From NCBI RefSeq assembly GCF_019029495.1, contig NZ_JAERQM010000001.1:1364001-1428000 (forward strand): a DNA stretch of 64,000 nucleotides, given 5' to 3'. The notes under the pieces are model-generated. The model was not told the origin of the DNA, did no database searches, and was given only the letters and a program-made list of their open reading frames with translations. The position numbers were made by a program, and so were the translations under genes. Of this stretch, positions 16,901 to 25,547 are shown in pieces. Source of the stretch: Falsiroseomonas oleicola (GTDB lineage: Bacteria > Pseudomonadota > Alphaproteobacteria > Acetobacterales > Acetobacteraceae). The number at the start of each line of letters is the position of its first letter. Position 1 is the stretch's first letter.

Positions 16901-18055
16901 TCACACCTCCAGCTTCGGCAGGTCGACCCAGCGGCGCTCCGCCCAGCTCTGCAGGCCGGCCTCGGCAAGCTGCACGCCCTTTGCGCCCGCCAGCAGGTCC
17001 CAGGGATAGGTCGCGACTTCGCCGGCCAGGTATTTGAAGAACAGCTCCCACTGCACCCGGAAACCGTTGGGCATGGGCTCGGTGTCGGGGATTTCCTGCC
17101 AGCCTTCGAAGAAGTTGATCGGCTGCGGCGTGTCGGGGCTCCAGACCGGCTTCGGCGTGTTCACGCGCGACTGCGTCCAGCACTTCTGCAAGCCGGCCAC
17201 GGCGCTGCCATGCGTGCCGTCCACCTGGAAGGTCACCAGGTCGTCGCGCCGCACGCGCGTCACCCAGCTGGAATTGATATGCGCGATCACGCCGCCTTCA
17301 AGCTGGAAAGTGGCATAGGCCGCATCGTCGGTATCGGCCGTATAGGCCTTCCCCTGCTCATCAATGCGCCGCTTGATATGCGTCGCGCCAAGGCAGGACA
17401 CGCTCTCGACATTCCCGAAAAGGTTGTCGAGGACGTAGCGCCAGTGGCAGAGCATATCGAGGATCATGCCGCCGCCCTCGGCCTTCTTGTAGTTCCAGGA
17501 CGGGCGCTGCGTCGGCTGAAGGTCGCCCTCGAAGACCCAGTAGCCGAACTCGCCCTTCACGCTGAGGATCTCGCCGAAAAAGCCGCTGTCGATGGCCATC
17601 TTCAGCTTGCGCAGCCCCGGCAGGAACAGCTTGTCCTGCACCACGCCGGCCTTGATGCCTTTCTCCTTGGCCAGCCGTGCGACGGCCATGGCTTCCGCGA
17701 GATTGTCCGAGGTCGGCTTCTCGCAATAGATGTCCTTGCCCGCGTTGATCGCCTTGGTCAGCAGGCCGGCGCGCATCTGGGTCGTGGCGGCGTCGAAGAA
17801 CAGCGTGTCATTCGAATCGGCCAGGCAGGCATCGAGGTCGGTGGAAACCCGGGAAATGCCATGCGCCTTGGCCAGCGCCTCCAGCTTCTCCCGGTTGCGG
17901 CCGACCAGGATCGGGTCGGGCATCACGCGGTCGCCATTCGCCAGCTTCACGCCGCCATCCTTGCGGATCGCCGCGATGGAGCGGATCAGGTGCTGGTTCA
18001 TGCCCATGCGCCCGGTGACGCCGTTCATGATGAGGCCGATGCGACGTTCCGCCAT
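16901..18055 (-). CDS. Gfo/Idh/MocA family oxidoreductase
   Basis: A 384-residue NAD(P)-dependent dehydrogenase. The nucleotide-binding loop is GLIMNGVTGRMGMNQH at the N-terminus. The conserved EKPTSDN (about 114) carries the Lys typical of the family, and YKKAEGGGMILDMLCHW (about 195) supplies the catalytic region. The ATG at 18055 has AGGAG 11 nt upstream; an in-frame TTG at 18064 is too close to that site. Members oxidise sugars, inositols or their derivatives. It is second in the run DHDPS-like, Gfo/Idh, DUF993, isomerase, Bug receptor. Confidence 0.9.
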   Translation of the reverse strand: MAERRIGLIMNGVTGRMGMNQHLIRSIAAIRKDGGVKLANGDRVMPDPILVGRNREKLEALAKAHGISRVSTDLDACLADSNDTLFFDAATTQMRAGLLTKAINAGKDIYCEKPTSDNLAEAMAVARLAKEKGIKAGVVQDKLFLPGLRKLKMAIDSGFFGEILSVKGEFGYWVFEGDLQPTQRPSWNYKKAEGGGMILDMLCHWRYVLDNLFGNVESVSCLGATHIKRRIDEQGKAYTADTDDAAYATFQLEGGVIAHINSSWVTRVRRDDLVTFQVDGTHGSAVAGLQKCWTQSRVNTPKPVWSPDTPQPINFFEGWQEIPDTEPMPNGFRVQWELFFKYLAGEVATYPWDLLAGAKGVQLAEAGLQSWAERRWVDLPKLEV

Positions 18056-18071
18056 TTTTTTCAAATCTCCT

Positions 18072-19112
18072 TCAGGAGAGCCAGGTGTTGAGGTTCGCGC
18101 GGACGAAGTCGTCGTCCGTCAGATGCGGGTAGCGTTGCGCCACCGCGGTCAGCAGTTCGGACTGCCCCGGCGAAAGCCCCTCATTCGGGTCGAGGCACCA
18201 GATGCCTTCCAGCAGGCCAGCCCGGAAAAGAATTTCGTGGCAGCCGGCGATGACGCCGTGGAAGTCATGTGCCACGTCGAAGACGGCGGCGTTCATCTCC
18301 GTCACCTGCGCATCCAGCGCCAGCAATTCGGGCGTGGCATCGGCGCCGCGGCAGCGCGCATGCAGATCGACCGCCGCCTTGGTCCAGACGCTCCAATGCC
18401 CGAGCAGCCCGCCCAGGATGCGCAGCGGCTTTTCCGCGCCGGCCAATGCGAAAGGCGTCAGCAGGTCGCCGACGATATGGTCGTCATTGCCGGTGTAGAG
18501 CGAAATGCGATCGACCGCCCCGGCTTCGAGCACACCTCGCAGGACGTCCAGCGTGGCGTAGCGGTTGAAGGGCGCCATCTTGATGGCGACCACATTCTCG
18601 ATCGCGGCGAAACGCTTCCAGAAGCGCATCGGCAGCGGCAGGCCGCCCACGGCCGGTTGCAGGTAGAAGCCGAAGACCGGCATCTCCGCCGCCACCGCCT
18701 GGCAATGGGCGATGACCTCATCCTCCGAGGCGCCCTTCCAGGCGGCGAGGCTGAGCAGCACGGCGTGGTAGCCGAGGCCGCGGGCGATCCGCGCCTCCCG
18801 CACCGCCTGTTCCGTGCGGCCGATGGCGCCCGCGACCAGGATCGGCGCGTCGTCCCGCTCGCTCGCCGCCTCCGCCGCCAGCGACAGGACGTGCTGGAAC
18901 AGCCCGACCTGGCGGATGGCGAATTGGGTGGTGTGGACGCCGACGGCGAGGCCCCCCGCCCCGGCCGCCAGGTAGTAGCGGCCCAGCGCCCGCTGCCGCA
19001 GCGGGTCCAGCTCCCGCCGCGCATTCAGCGCCAGCGGCTGTGCCGGAATGGCGCAGCCGGCCCGCAGCCGCGCGAGGACGTTCTCGGGCCAATCCTGCCA
19101 GCGCAGACCCAC
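18072..19112 (-). CDS. Dihydrodipicolinate synthase (DHDPS/NAL) family protein
   Basis: A 346-residue class I aldolase-like TIM-barrel protein. The Schiff-base Lys is in ENVVAIKMAPFNRY (about residue 180) and the family Tyr may be in VFGFYLQPAVGG. The family includes N-acetylneuraminate lyase and 2-keto-3-deoxy sugar acid aldolases or dehydratases, which fits a sugar-acid catabolic cluster better than lysine synthesis. Translation begins at GTG with a strong GGGGAGG 7 nt upstream. It is the first gene after the palindromic operator at 19133-19150. Confidence 0.87.
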   Translation of the reverse strand: MGLRWQDWPENVLARLRAGCAIPAQPLALNARRELDPLRQRALGRYYLAAGAGGLAVGVHTTQFAIRQVGLFQHVLSLAAEAASERDDAPILVAGAIGRTEQAVREARIARGLGYHAVLLSLAAWKGASEDEVIAHCQAVAAEMPVFGFYLQPAVGGLPLPMRFWKRFAAIENVVAIKMAPFNRYATLDVLRGVLEAGAVDRISLYTGNDDHIVGDLLTPFALAGAEKPLRILGGLLGHWSVWTKAAVDLHARCRGADATPELLALDAQVTEMNAAVFDVAHDFHGVIAGCHEILFRAGLLEGIWCLDPNEGLSPGQSELLTAVAQRYPHLTDDDFVRANLNTWLS

Positions 19113-19132
19113 GGATTTTCCTCCCCGAAACC

Positions 19133-19176
19133 AGTAACCAGACGGTTACTTTGTCGCGGGCGGGCGATCAGGTCAA
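19133..19176 (-). promoter_or_regulatory. TetR-type operator with overlapping promoter
   Basis: AGTAACC (19133-19139) and GGTTACT (19144-19150) form a perfect 7+7 inverted repeat around AGAC. On the minus strand TTGACC (19176-19171), 17 bases, then CAAAGT (19153-19148) makes a plausible promoter whose -10 overlaps the palindrome. The site lies between the TetR gene and the DHDPS-like gene, so repression of the catabolic genes by that TetR protein is the simplest reading. Confidence 0.7.
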
Positions 19177-19826
19177 GGCCGCAGATAGCCCAGCACCACC
19201 TCCGCGATATGCGCCTCCCGCGCCGCGATCGCGGCCTCGGTGTCCAGCGCGGCGCCGAAGATGGTGGACAGGGTGTGGCGATTGGCGACGTAGAAATGCC
19301 CCAGCGCCAGGATGGAGATGTAGAGCTGCATGGCATCCACCCCCGACCGGAAGACCCCGGCGGCGGCGCCGCGCTCCAGCACCGTGGTCAGCGCCCGCAG
19401 CATCGGGGAATACAGCGCCGGCACATGGTCCGACCGGCGTAGATAGGCGGCGCGGTGCAGGTTTTCCTGGTTCAGCAGGGCGACGAATTCGGGGTGGCGG
19501 CTGGTGTAGCGCAGGTTGAAGGCCACCAGCCGCGCCATCGCCTCCAGCGGCGGCAGGCTGTCCACCGACAGCTCCCGCTCCTCCTCCCGCTTGGCGGCAT
19601 AGGCGCCTTCCAGCACCGTCAGCCACAGCTCCTCCTTGCTGCCGAAATAGGCGTAGAGCATGCGCTTGTTGGCGCCGGCCCGGGCCGCGATCTCATCCAC
19701 CCGGCTGCCGGCCATGCCCTTCTCGGCGAATTCCACCAGCGCCGCGTCCAGGATGCGCTGGCGCGTTGCCTTGGCGCGGGCGGAGAGCTGGTCTTCCGCG
19801 CGGATCGCGGGGCTAGAAGCGGCCAT
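19173..19826 (-). CDS. TetR/AcrR family transcriptional regulator
   Basis: A 217-residue regulator. The N-terminal helix-turn-helix domain (about 20-65) shows RQRILDAALVEFAEKG, VDEIAARAGANKRMLYAYFGSKEELW. The C-terminal ligand domain ends VVLGYLRP. Its ATG lies inside the end of the upstream epimerase gene (14-bp overlap), so both are on one transcript. Its 3' end carries the -35 element of the next promoter. It probably controls the adjoining catabolic run through the palindrome at 19133-19150. Confidence 0.92.
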   Translation of the reverse strand: MAASSPAIRAEDQLSARAKATRQRILDAALVEFAEKGMAGSRVDEIAARAGANKRMLYAYFGSKEELWLTVLEGAYAAKREEERELSVDSLPPLEAMARLVAFNLRYTSRHPEFVALLNQENLHRAAYLRRSDHVPALYSPMLRALTTVLERGAAAGVFRSGVDAMQLYISILALGHFYVANRHTLSTIFGAALDTEAAIAAREAHIAEVVLGYLRP

Positions 19827-20838
19827 CCCGCACCTCGAACTTGGTCGCCTTGCCCAGCGCCCGCCCGCCGCCCGCCACCCAATCCGCCACCCAGTCGATC
19901 AGCACCAGCAGCGGCACGCGAGGGTAACCGAACTGCGCAAAGGCACGGGCGGCGTTGGAGAGCAGGGCGTTGGGCGCCTCGCTGCCGGCGAATTCCGGGG
20001 TGCGGTCCATGCGCGCGCCAAGCTGTTCGGCCAGCCAGCGGATGGAGACGGTCTCCGGCCCCGTCGCATTCAGGATCGGGCAGGTGGCATCGGCGCGGGA
20101 AAGCGCGCGCAGCGTCCAGGCATTGGCATCGCCCTGCCAGATGACATTGGCCTGCCCCATGGCCAGCGGCACCGGCGTGCCGGCCAGGACCTTGGTGGCG
20201 ATGTCGTGCAGCACGCCGTAGCGCAGGTCGATGGCGTAGTTCAGGCGGATGCCGAAGCAGCGCGTGCCGCGCGTGGCGGCGGCGTGCTGGAAGGCGCGTT
20301 CGCGGCCGAGGCAGCTCGCGGCGTAGTCGCCGATGGGGGCCGGCGGCGTCGCCTCATCCGGCATCGGCCCGTTCACCGGCAGCATCGGCAGCACATTGCC
20401 GGTGGAGAAGAACACGATTCGCGAGGCCGCCCAGCGCGCCGCGACGCGGGCCGGAAGCTGGACATTCATCGCCCAGGTCAGCGCCTCATTCCCCGTGGAG
20501 CCGAATTTCATCGCCGCCATGAAGACCACATTTTCCGAGTTCGGCAGCGCCGCCAAAGCCGCATCGTCCATCAGGTCGGCGGCCAGGCATTCGATGCCCC
20601 AGGATTCCATGCGTTCCCGCAGCCCGGCCTCCGACCAACGCGCCACGGCGATGACGCGCCGCGCCGGGTCGGCCCGCTTCGCCAGCCGGCACAGCGTCGG
20701 CCCCATCTTGCCGGCGGCGCCGAGCACCAGGATGTCGCCCGGCACCTGGGCAAGATCGGCGATCAGCGCCGGGTCGGGGCGCGACATCACCTCCTCCAGC
20801 ATCGCTTCATCGGCGATACGGCGCGGCAGCTCGGTCAT
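19813..20838 (-). CDS. NAD-dependent epimerase/dehydratase family protein
   Basis: About 341 residues, a short-chain extended-type Rossmann protein. The nucleotide-binding motif is ILVLGAAGKMGPTLCRLA (Gly-rich, about 35-52), then a VVFMAAMKFGS stretch and IVFFSTGNVLP. The classic YxxxK is replaced by DYAASCLGRERAF, so catalytic competence is uncertain. The start is taken as MTELPRRIADE at 20838; ATGs at 20847 and 20856 are in frame. The much longer open frame upstream is antiparallel to other genes. It overlaps the TetR start and probably acts in the same pathway. Confidence 0.82.
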   Translation of the reverse strand: MTELPRRIADEAMLEEVMSRPDPALIADLAQVPGDILVLGAAGKMGPTLCRLAKRADPARRVIAVARWSEAGLRERMESWGIECLAADLMDDAALAALPNSENVVFMAAMKFGSTGNEALTWAMNVQLPARVAARWAASRIVFFSTGNVLPMLPVNGPMPDEATPPAPIGDYAASCLGRERAFQHAAATRGTRCFGIRLNYAIDLRYGVLHDIATKVLAGTPVPLAMGQANVIWQGDANAWTLRALSRADATCPILNATGPETVSIRWLAEQLGARMDRTPEFAGSEAPNALLSNAARAFAQFGYPRVPLLVLIDWVADWVAGGGRALGKATKFEVRDGRF

Positions 20839-20946
20839 GGTTTCCATCCCGTCCATATCGGGCCAGCATGGCGGCTGGCCGCGTGAAGTAGCATGGCCGC
20901 CAGCCCGCCCGGCGCCAAGACCGCCGGCCATAGGAGGAATGACGCG

Positions 20947-21888
20947 ATGACCTGGCAGGAAAGCCTGCGCTACCCGGACCCCGCCATCCGCACCCTGGAC
21001 CCGGCCTTCAACAAGCTGCGCCTGCCGCTGAGCTCCGTGGAGCGGCTCTGGACCGGCAGCCGCTGGGGGGAAGGGCCGGTCTGGCTCGGCGACCAGCGCT
21101 GCCTGCTGTGGTCGGACATCCCCAACAACCGCGTGCTGCGCTGGGATGAGGAGACGGGCGCCGTCACCCATTTCCGCAAGCCCTCGGGCAATGCCAATGG
21201 CCATACGCGGGACCGCCAGGGCCGCATCGTCGCCTGCGAGCATGGCGGGCGGCGCGTCATCCGCATCGAATATGACGGCGCCATCACCGTCATCGCCGAC
21301 CAGTTCGAGGGCAAGCGGCTGAACAGCCCGAACGACGTGGTGGTGAAGTCGGATGGCAGCATCTGGTTCACCGACCCGCCCTTCGGCATCGGCGGATTCT
21401 ATGAGGGCGAGCGCCACACCCCCGAACTGCCGCACACCAACGTCTACCGGGTGGATGGCCAATCGGGCGAGATCACGCTGGTCGCCGACGATGTCGACCA
21501 CCCGAACGGCCTCGCCTTCAGCCCGGACGAATCCATTCTCTATGTCATCGAGAGCCGGTCGGAGCCGCGCAATATCCTCGCCTATGACTGCGACGGCACC
21601 CGCCTGAGCAATCGCCGCGTCTTCGTCAAATGCGCCACCGGCGAGACGCCGGACGGCTTCCGGGTGGATGTGGACGGCAACCTCTGGTGCGGCTGGGGCA
21701 TGGGCGGGCCGGGGATGGATGGGGTGAAGGTGTTCAACGCCGCTGGCACCGCCATCGGCTTCATCGACCTGCCGGAACGCTGCGCCAATGTCTGCTTCGG
21801 TGGCAGGCACCGGAACCGGCTGTTCATGGCGGCGGCGCATTCGCTCTACAGCCTTTATGTGAATACGCAGGGCGCGGCCGGGGGCTGA
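20947..21888 (+). CDS. SMP-30/gluconolactonase family protein
   Basis: A 313-residue six-bladed beta-propeller lactonase. Metal-site motifs are visible: WGEGPVWLGD (Glu, about 38), LNSPNDVVVKSDGSIWFTDP (Asn/Asp, about 120-140) and HPNGLAFSPDESILYV (about 180). AGGAGG lies about 8 nt upstream of the ATG; the longer frame to 20893 has no site. Members hydrolyse aldonolactones. It is divergent from the epimerase-TetR gene pair and may supply an aldonate to the same catabolic pathway. Confidence 0.9.
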   Translation: MTWQESLRYPDPAIRTLDPAFNKLRLPLSSVERLWTGSRWGEGPVWLGDQRCLLWSDIPNNRVLRWDEETGAVTHFRKPSGNANGHTRDRQGRIVACEHGGRRVIRIEYDGAITVIADQFEGKRLNSPNDVVVKSDGSIWFTDPPFGIGGFYEGERHTPELPHTNVYRVDGQSGEITLVADDVDHPNGLAFSPDESILYVIESRSEPRNILAYDCDGTRLSNRRVFVKCATGETPDGFRVDVDGNLWCGWGMGGPGMDGVKVFNAAGTAIGFIDLPERCANVCFGGRHRNRLFMAAAHSLYSLYVNTQGAAGG

Positions 21889-21892
21889 CACG

Positions 21893-22120
21893 ATGCGGGT
21901 GCTGGTCTTCCTGCTGACGGCGATGGGCCTGGCGCTGGCCGGCACCGGCCTGGTGGCGCTGTTCAGCCGGGCCACGGGCTGGGAGATCCGCACCCGCCCG
22001 ACCGGCGCCAGTCCGGGGCTGACCGTGCCGACCGATCTGGACTTCGCCCTGATCTTCACCGGGATCGGGCTGGCCCTGCTGGGCCTCGCCTGGCTGCTGC
22101 GGCGGCGCGCTACGCCTTGA
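21893..22120 (+). CDS. Small two-helix membrane protein
   Basis: A 75-residue protein with two hydrophobic segments: VLVFLLTAMGLALAGTGLVALF at the N-terminus and FALIFTGIGLALLGLAWLL near the C-terminus, ending in a basic RRRATP. It starts four bases after the lactonase stop, so it is probably co-transcribed. It overlaps the 3' end of the convergent gene by 11 bp. Function unknown. Confidence 0.65.
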   Translation: MRVLVFLLTAMGLALAGTGLVALFSRATGWEIRTRPTGASPGLTVPTDLDFALIFTGIGLALLGLAWLLRRRATP

Positions 22121-22550
22121 TCCAGGCGGCGGGCCACTCCCACAGCTCCTCCACCACCTGGCCCGCCGCCAGCACCGACCAGGGCGGCTCCGGCAGGTGG
22201 AAATTCGCGCGGATCACCAGTTCCTGGCCGTCCTGCTCGGCGCGATAGGGGTATTCGACATCCGTCGTCGGCTGCCATTGGATCGGCAAAGCGTGCCGCG
22301 CCGCGGCGGCCCGCGCCCGCCAGGATCGCACCGCCTCCAGGAAGGCGGGGCGGTCCAGCTCGTCCAGGTCCACCGCGCCTTCGCGCAATCGGGTGAACAG
22401 GCTGTAGCTCGGCAGGAAGGCGCCGGAGCTGGGATGCATCGCCAGCACCGCCCGCCCGCCATCGGGCAGCCGCCATTGCATCACCGGGCGGTCGGCGAGG
22501 GTGAAGAAGCGCTCCGGCGCGCCTTCGGGCAGTGATGACGGGGCGGACAT
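22110..22550 (-). CDS. Hypothetical protein
   Basis: A 146-residue soluble protein (MSAPSSLPEGAPERFFTLAD...) rich in Trp and aromatic residues (VEELWEWPAAWIKA at the end). The ATG at 22550 is chosen because the extension to 22691 overlaps the divergent membrane-protein gene. I do not recognise the family. Confidence 0.62.
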   Translation of the reverse strand: MSAPSSLPEGAPERFFTLADRPVMQWRLPDGGRAVLAMHPSSGAFLPSYSLFTRLREGAVDLDELDRPAFLEAVRSWRARAAAARHALPIQWQPTTDVEYPYRAEQDGQELVIRANFHLPEPPWSVLAAGQVVEELWEWPAAWIKA

Positions 22551-22644
22551 GGCGCCAGCCTGCCGCGCCGACGCCGCGCCCGGCAAGCCGCGCGACATGC
22601 CGCGCAACACATGCGCAAGAACCGGCTGATAGGCTGCGCCCCGC

Positions 22645-23391
22645 ATGCAGATGTCGCATATCCTGGCCGCCGCCACTTTGCTGGCCGCCATCCTGTATCT
22701 CGGCGCGATCCACCGCGCCGCCGCGCGGGCCAGGCGCCGCCATCACCAGGGCGAGGCGCGGCATGTCGCCGCCCGCATCTTCCCGCCGCATCACCAGCCC
22801 GGCGAGGCGCGGCGGTTCTGGCTGTGGCTGGGCGGGCTGGCCATCGACCAGCCGCGCGCCCTGCCCTTCCTGGCCGCCATCCTGGCCGGTGGCGCCACGC
22901 TGCTGCTGGCGCTGGACCCGATCCTGGACGATCCGATCCTCTGGGGCCGCCTGCTGCCCCCCGCCTGGCGCGCGGCCCTGCCGGACTGGCTGAAGCTCGC
23001 CTGGGCGGTCGGCGTGCTCGGGCTGGTGCTGGGCCACGCTTTGTGGATCTTCCTGCGCGCCCCGCGCCATCTCAGCCGCCACTGGCTGCTGTTGCATCCC
23101 GATGGCGCCATCACCGCCCTTGGCGCCGAGCTGCCGCGCATCGACCCGACACGGCCCCGCCGCTGCGAGGAAGGCATCACCAGCCGCCTTCAGCCGGATC
23201 GCCGGGCGGAGGGTGCGGTGCTGGAACAGGATGGCGTGGTGATCGGCTTCGTCGCCAACCCCCATACCCCCCGCGCCGGCAGCCTGCGCCCGCTGGCCGT
23301 CACGCCGCCCGAATGGTGGCGTGTGGAGCTGGAGCCGGAGTCCGACACCGTCCTCACCTTCCTGCGACGGCACCATCCTCCGGCTGGCTGA
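22645..23391 (+). CDS. Hypothetical membrane protein
   Basis: A 248-residue protein with an N-terminal hydrophobic segment (ILAAATLLAAILYLGAI), a second pair around 75-95 (LPFLAAILAGGATLLLAL) and a third about 120-140 (LAWAVGVLGLVLGHALWIFL). A soluble C-terminal part of about 100 residues follows. It lies 53 bp before the DUF4139 gene in the same direction. Function unknown. Confidence 0.65.
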   Translation: MQMSHILAAATLLAAILYLGAIHRAAARARRRHHQGEARHVAARIFPPHHQPGEARRFWLWLGGLAIDQPRALPFLAAILAGGATLLLALDPILDDPILWGRLLPPAWRAALPDWLKLAWAVGVLGLVLGHALWIFLRAPRHLSRHWLLLHPDGAITALGAELPRIDPTRPRRCEEGITSRLQPDRRAEGAVLEQDGVVIGFVANPHTPRAGSLRPLAVTPPEWWRVELEPESDTVLTFLRRHHPPAG

Positions 23392-23444
23392 CGCATTCCC
23401 GCCCGCTTTGCCCCCCAAGCTGCGGCCCAAAGAGGAAACCCGCC

Positions 23445-25469
23445 ATGACCCTCCGCCAAAGCCTCGCCGCCCTGCTGCTCGCCAGCACGACCCTGACCCC
23501 CGCCTGGGCCGCCGAATTGCCGGTGCGCGGCGTCACCCTCTCCTCCACCGGGCTGGCGCAGATCGAGCGGGCGGGCCGCGTCGCGCCGGATGACCCCTCC
23601 GCGCTGTTCCGCGTGCCGCTGGCCGATGTGGACGACATCCTGCGCTCCCTGGTCGTCGCCGACCCGGCCGGGCGGGTGGAGGGGCTGCGCCTGCCGGCCC
23701 AGGACATGGCCGCCGAGGCTTTTCGGGGCCTGCCCGTGCGGCCCGAGGATTTCGCGAGTCGCGCCACCCTGCTGAACGCCCTGCGCGGCCAGCGCGTCGC
23801 GGTGGGGGAGACGGAGGGCCGCATCACCGAAGCCTCCGAGGGCAAGGAGGAAATGCGCCTCACCCTCCTCACCCCCACCGGCCTGCGCAGCCTGACATTG
23901 CGGGAGGCGCAGGAGGTGCGGCTGCTGGATGCGGCGCTGGCCGCCCGGCTGGTCCGCGCGGCGGAGGCGCTGGCCGAGACCAGCAGCGCCGATACCCGCC
24001 AGATCGCCATCGCGCTGCGCCCCGGCGCCGCCAGCGCGCGGGAGGTTGCGCTGAGCTATGTCGCCGGCGCACCGCTGTGGAAACCATCCTGGCGCATCGC
24101 CGTGCCGGAACATGGTGCGGCGGCGGAGGCGCGGCTGATGGGCTGGGCGGTGGTGGAAAATCACAGCGGCGCGGATTGGGACGGCATCCGCCTGTCCCTG
24201 GTCTCCGGCGAGGCCGCGGCCTTCCGCCAGGCGCTGTATTCGCCCGTGCTGCTGCCGCGCCGCGAATTGCCCATCCTCGGCAGCGGGCCGGTGGAGGCGG
24301 AGGCCGATAGCGGCGCCCGGCCGGTGCCGCCACCCCCGCCTGCCGGTGCGGCGCCCAGCTTCGCCGCCCGCGCCATGGCGGCAGCGCCCCTGCCCGCCCC
24401 GGCCCCGATCGCGGAAGCCGCGCCGGCGGTGGCGCAGGCGGTGGCCGCCGCCTCGCTCGGCCGCGTCGCCTTCACCCTGGCCGACCCGGTGACGATCCCG
24501 GCGGGGCAGACGGCCAACCTGCCCTTCCTCGATGCGCGGCTGCCGGCGGAACGGGTCTGGTGGGTACAGGGCCTGGGCGGGCGGCACCCCCTGCAGGCGG
24601 TGCGGCTGCGCAACACCACGCCGCATGCTTTGCCGCCCGGCCTCGCCACCATCTATGGCAGCGGCGGGGCGGAGGCCGGCGGCTTCCTCGGCGATGCGGA
24701 GCTGCGCGGCCTGCCGCCGGGGCAGGAACGGCTGCTGGCCTTCGCGCGGGACCAGGGCGTGCAATACACGGTGGCCCAGCGCAGCGCGGCCCAGCCCAGC
24801 GCCGTGGCGCTGCGGCGCGGCGTGGTGCAGGCGACGCTGCGCGTCGTGCAATCCGTGACCTTCGCCGTGGATGGCGGCGGCGCGCGCGGCCGCATGCTGC
24901 TGGACCTGCCGGCACGGCGCGGCGAGACGCCGCGCTTCACCCCCGTGGCGGAGGGCGATTTCGGGGTTCGCGTCGAGGCCCGGCTGGAAGGCACGCCCGC
25001 CACCTTCACCTGGGAATGGGAGCGCAGCCAGATGCAGCCGATCCCGCTCTGGGACGCCTCCCTGGCCGAGCCCCTGCCGCCGGTCTGGCGCGACCTGACG
25101 CTGGACCGCGACATCGCCCGCCTGCCCGGCGGCACCGACCGGCTGCAGGCGCTGCGGAGCCTGCTGGAACGCCTGCCCGCCGAGGCCGCCGGCCGCGCCG
25201 ACCTCGCCGCGCTGATCGCGGATTTCACCGCCGCCCGCGAAGCGATGGACCGCTTCCGCGAGGCCGCCCGCAGCCACGCCGCAGCGGAGGCCGCGCTGGC
25301 CCGCGCCCGCCGCGCGGTGGAGGATCGCACCGGGCCGGCGCGGGAACAGGCGCGCCAGGCGCTGAACGCCGCCAGCCTCGCCGCCAGCCGCAGCGGGGCG
25401 GAGGCCGACGGCGCCTGGACCGCCTGGCGCAACCAGGCGCAGGCGGTGGTGACGCGCGGTGGCAACTGA
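23445..25469 (+). CDS. DUF4139 domain-containing exported protein
   Basis: A 674-residue protein with a cleavable signal peptide (MTLRQSLAALLLASTTLTPAWA). The DUF4139 region covers about 180-560: YVAGAPLWKPSWRIA, then GWAVVENHSGADWDGIRLSLVSGE. A Pro/Ala-rich linker sits about 285-325 and an Ala/Arg-rich coiled-coil-like region about 590-660. DUF4139 also occurs in the mucoidy-inhibitor A group; the molecular function is unknown. AGAGG lies about 8 nt before the ATG. Its usual partner domain DUF4140 is not obvious here. Confidence 0.8.
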   Translation: MTLRQSLAALLLASTTLTPAWAAELPVRGVTLSSTGLAQIERAGRVAPDDPSALFRVPLADVDDILRSLVVADPAGRVEGLRLPAQDMAAEAFRGLPVRPEDFASRATLLNALRGQRVAVGETEGRITEASEGKEEMRLTLLTPTGLRSLTLREAQEVRLLDAALAARLVRAAEALAETSSADTRQIAIALRPGAASAREVALSYVAGAPLWKPSWRIAVPEHGAAAEARLMGWAVVENHSGADWDGIRLSLVSGEAAAFRQALYSPVLLPRRELPILGSGPVEAEADSGARPVPPPPPAGAAPSFAARAMAAAPLPAPAPIAEAAPAVAQAVAAASLGRVAFTLADPVTIPAGQTANLPFLDARLPAERVWWVQGLGGRHPLQAVRLRNTTPHALPPGLATIYGSGGAEAGGFLGDAELRGLPPGQERLLAFARDQGVQYTVAQRSAAQPSAVALRRGVVQATLRVVQSVTFAVDGGGARGRMLLDLPARRGETPRFTPVAEGDFGVRVEARLEGTPATFTWEWERSQMQPIPLWDASLAEPLPPVWRDLTLDRDIARLPGGTDRLQALRSLLERLPAEAAGRADLAALIADFTAAREAMDRFREAARSHAAAEAALARARRAVEDRTGPAREQARQALNAASLAASRSGAEADGAWTAWRNQAQAVVTRGGN

Positions 25470-25472
25470 GGC

Positions 25473-25523
25473 TTGACGTGATTTGGACGTTTGTCCTAGA
25501 AGACGATTAGGACAAACGTCCAA
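25473..25523 (+). promoter_or_regulatory. Double palindrome operator before a TetR gene
   Basis: TTGGACGTTTGTCCTA (25483-25498) and its exact 16-base complement (25508-25523) are separated by 9 bases. Each arm is itself near-palindromic (GGAC-GTTT-GTCC), so there are two GGACAAACGTCC-type sites. TTGACG at 25473-25478 could be a -35 element with the operator covering the -10 region. The TetR gene starts 24 bases downstream, which suggests autoregulation. Confidence 0.75.
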
Positions 25524-25547
25524 CTCCTTTCAAGGCGGCAGAGGACC

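Noticed and set aside
20857-23430. N-terminal extension of the epimerase frame to 1205 codons
   Set aside because: The extension covers the lactonase and membrane-protein genes in antisense; only the part from about 20838 resembles an epimerase.
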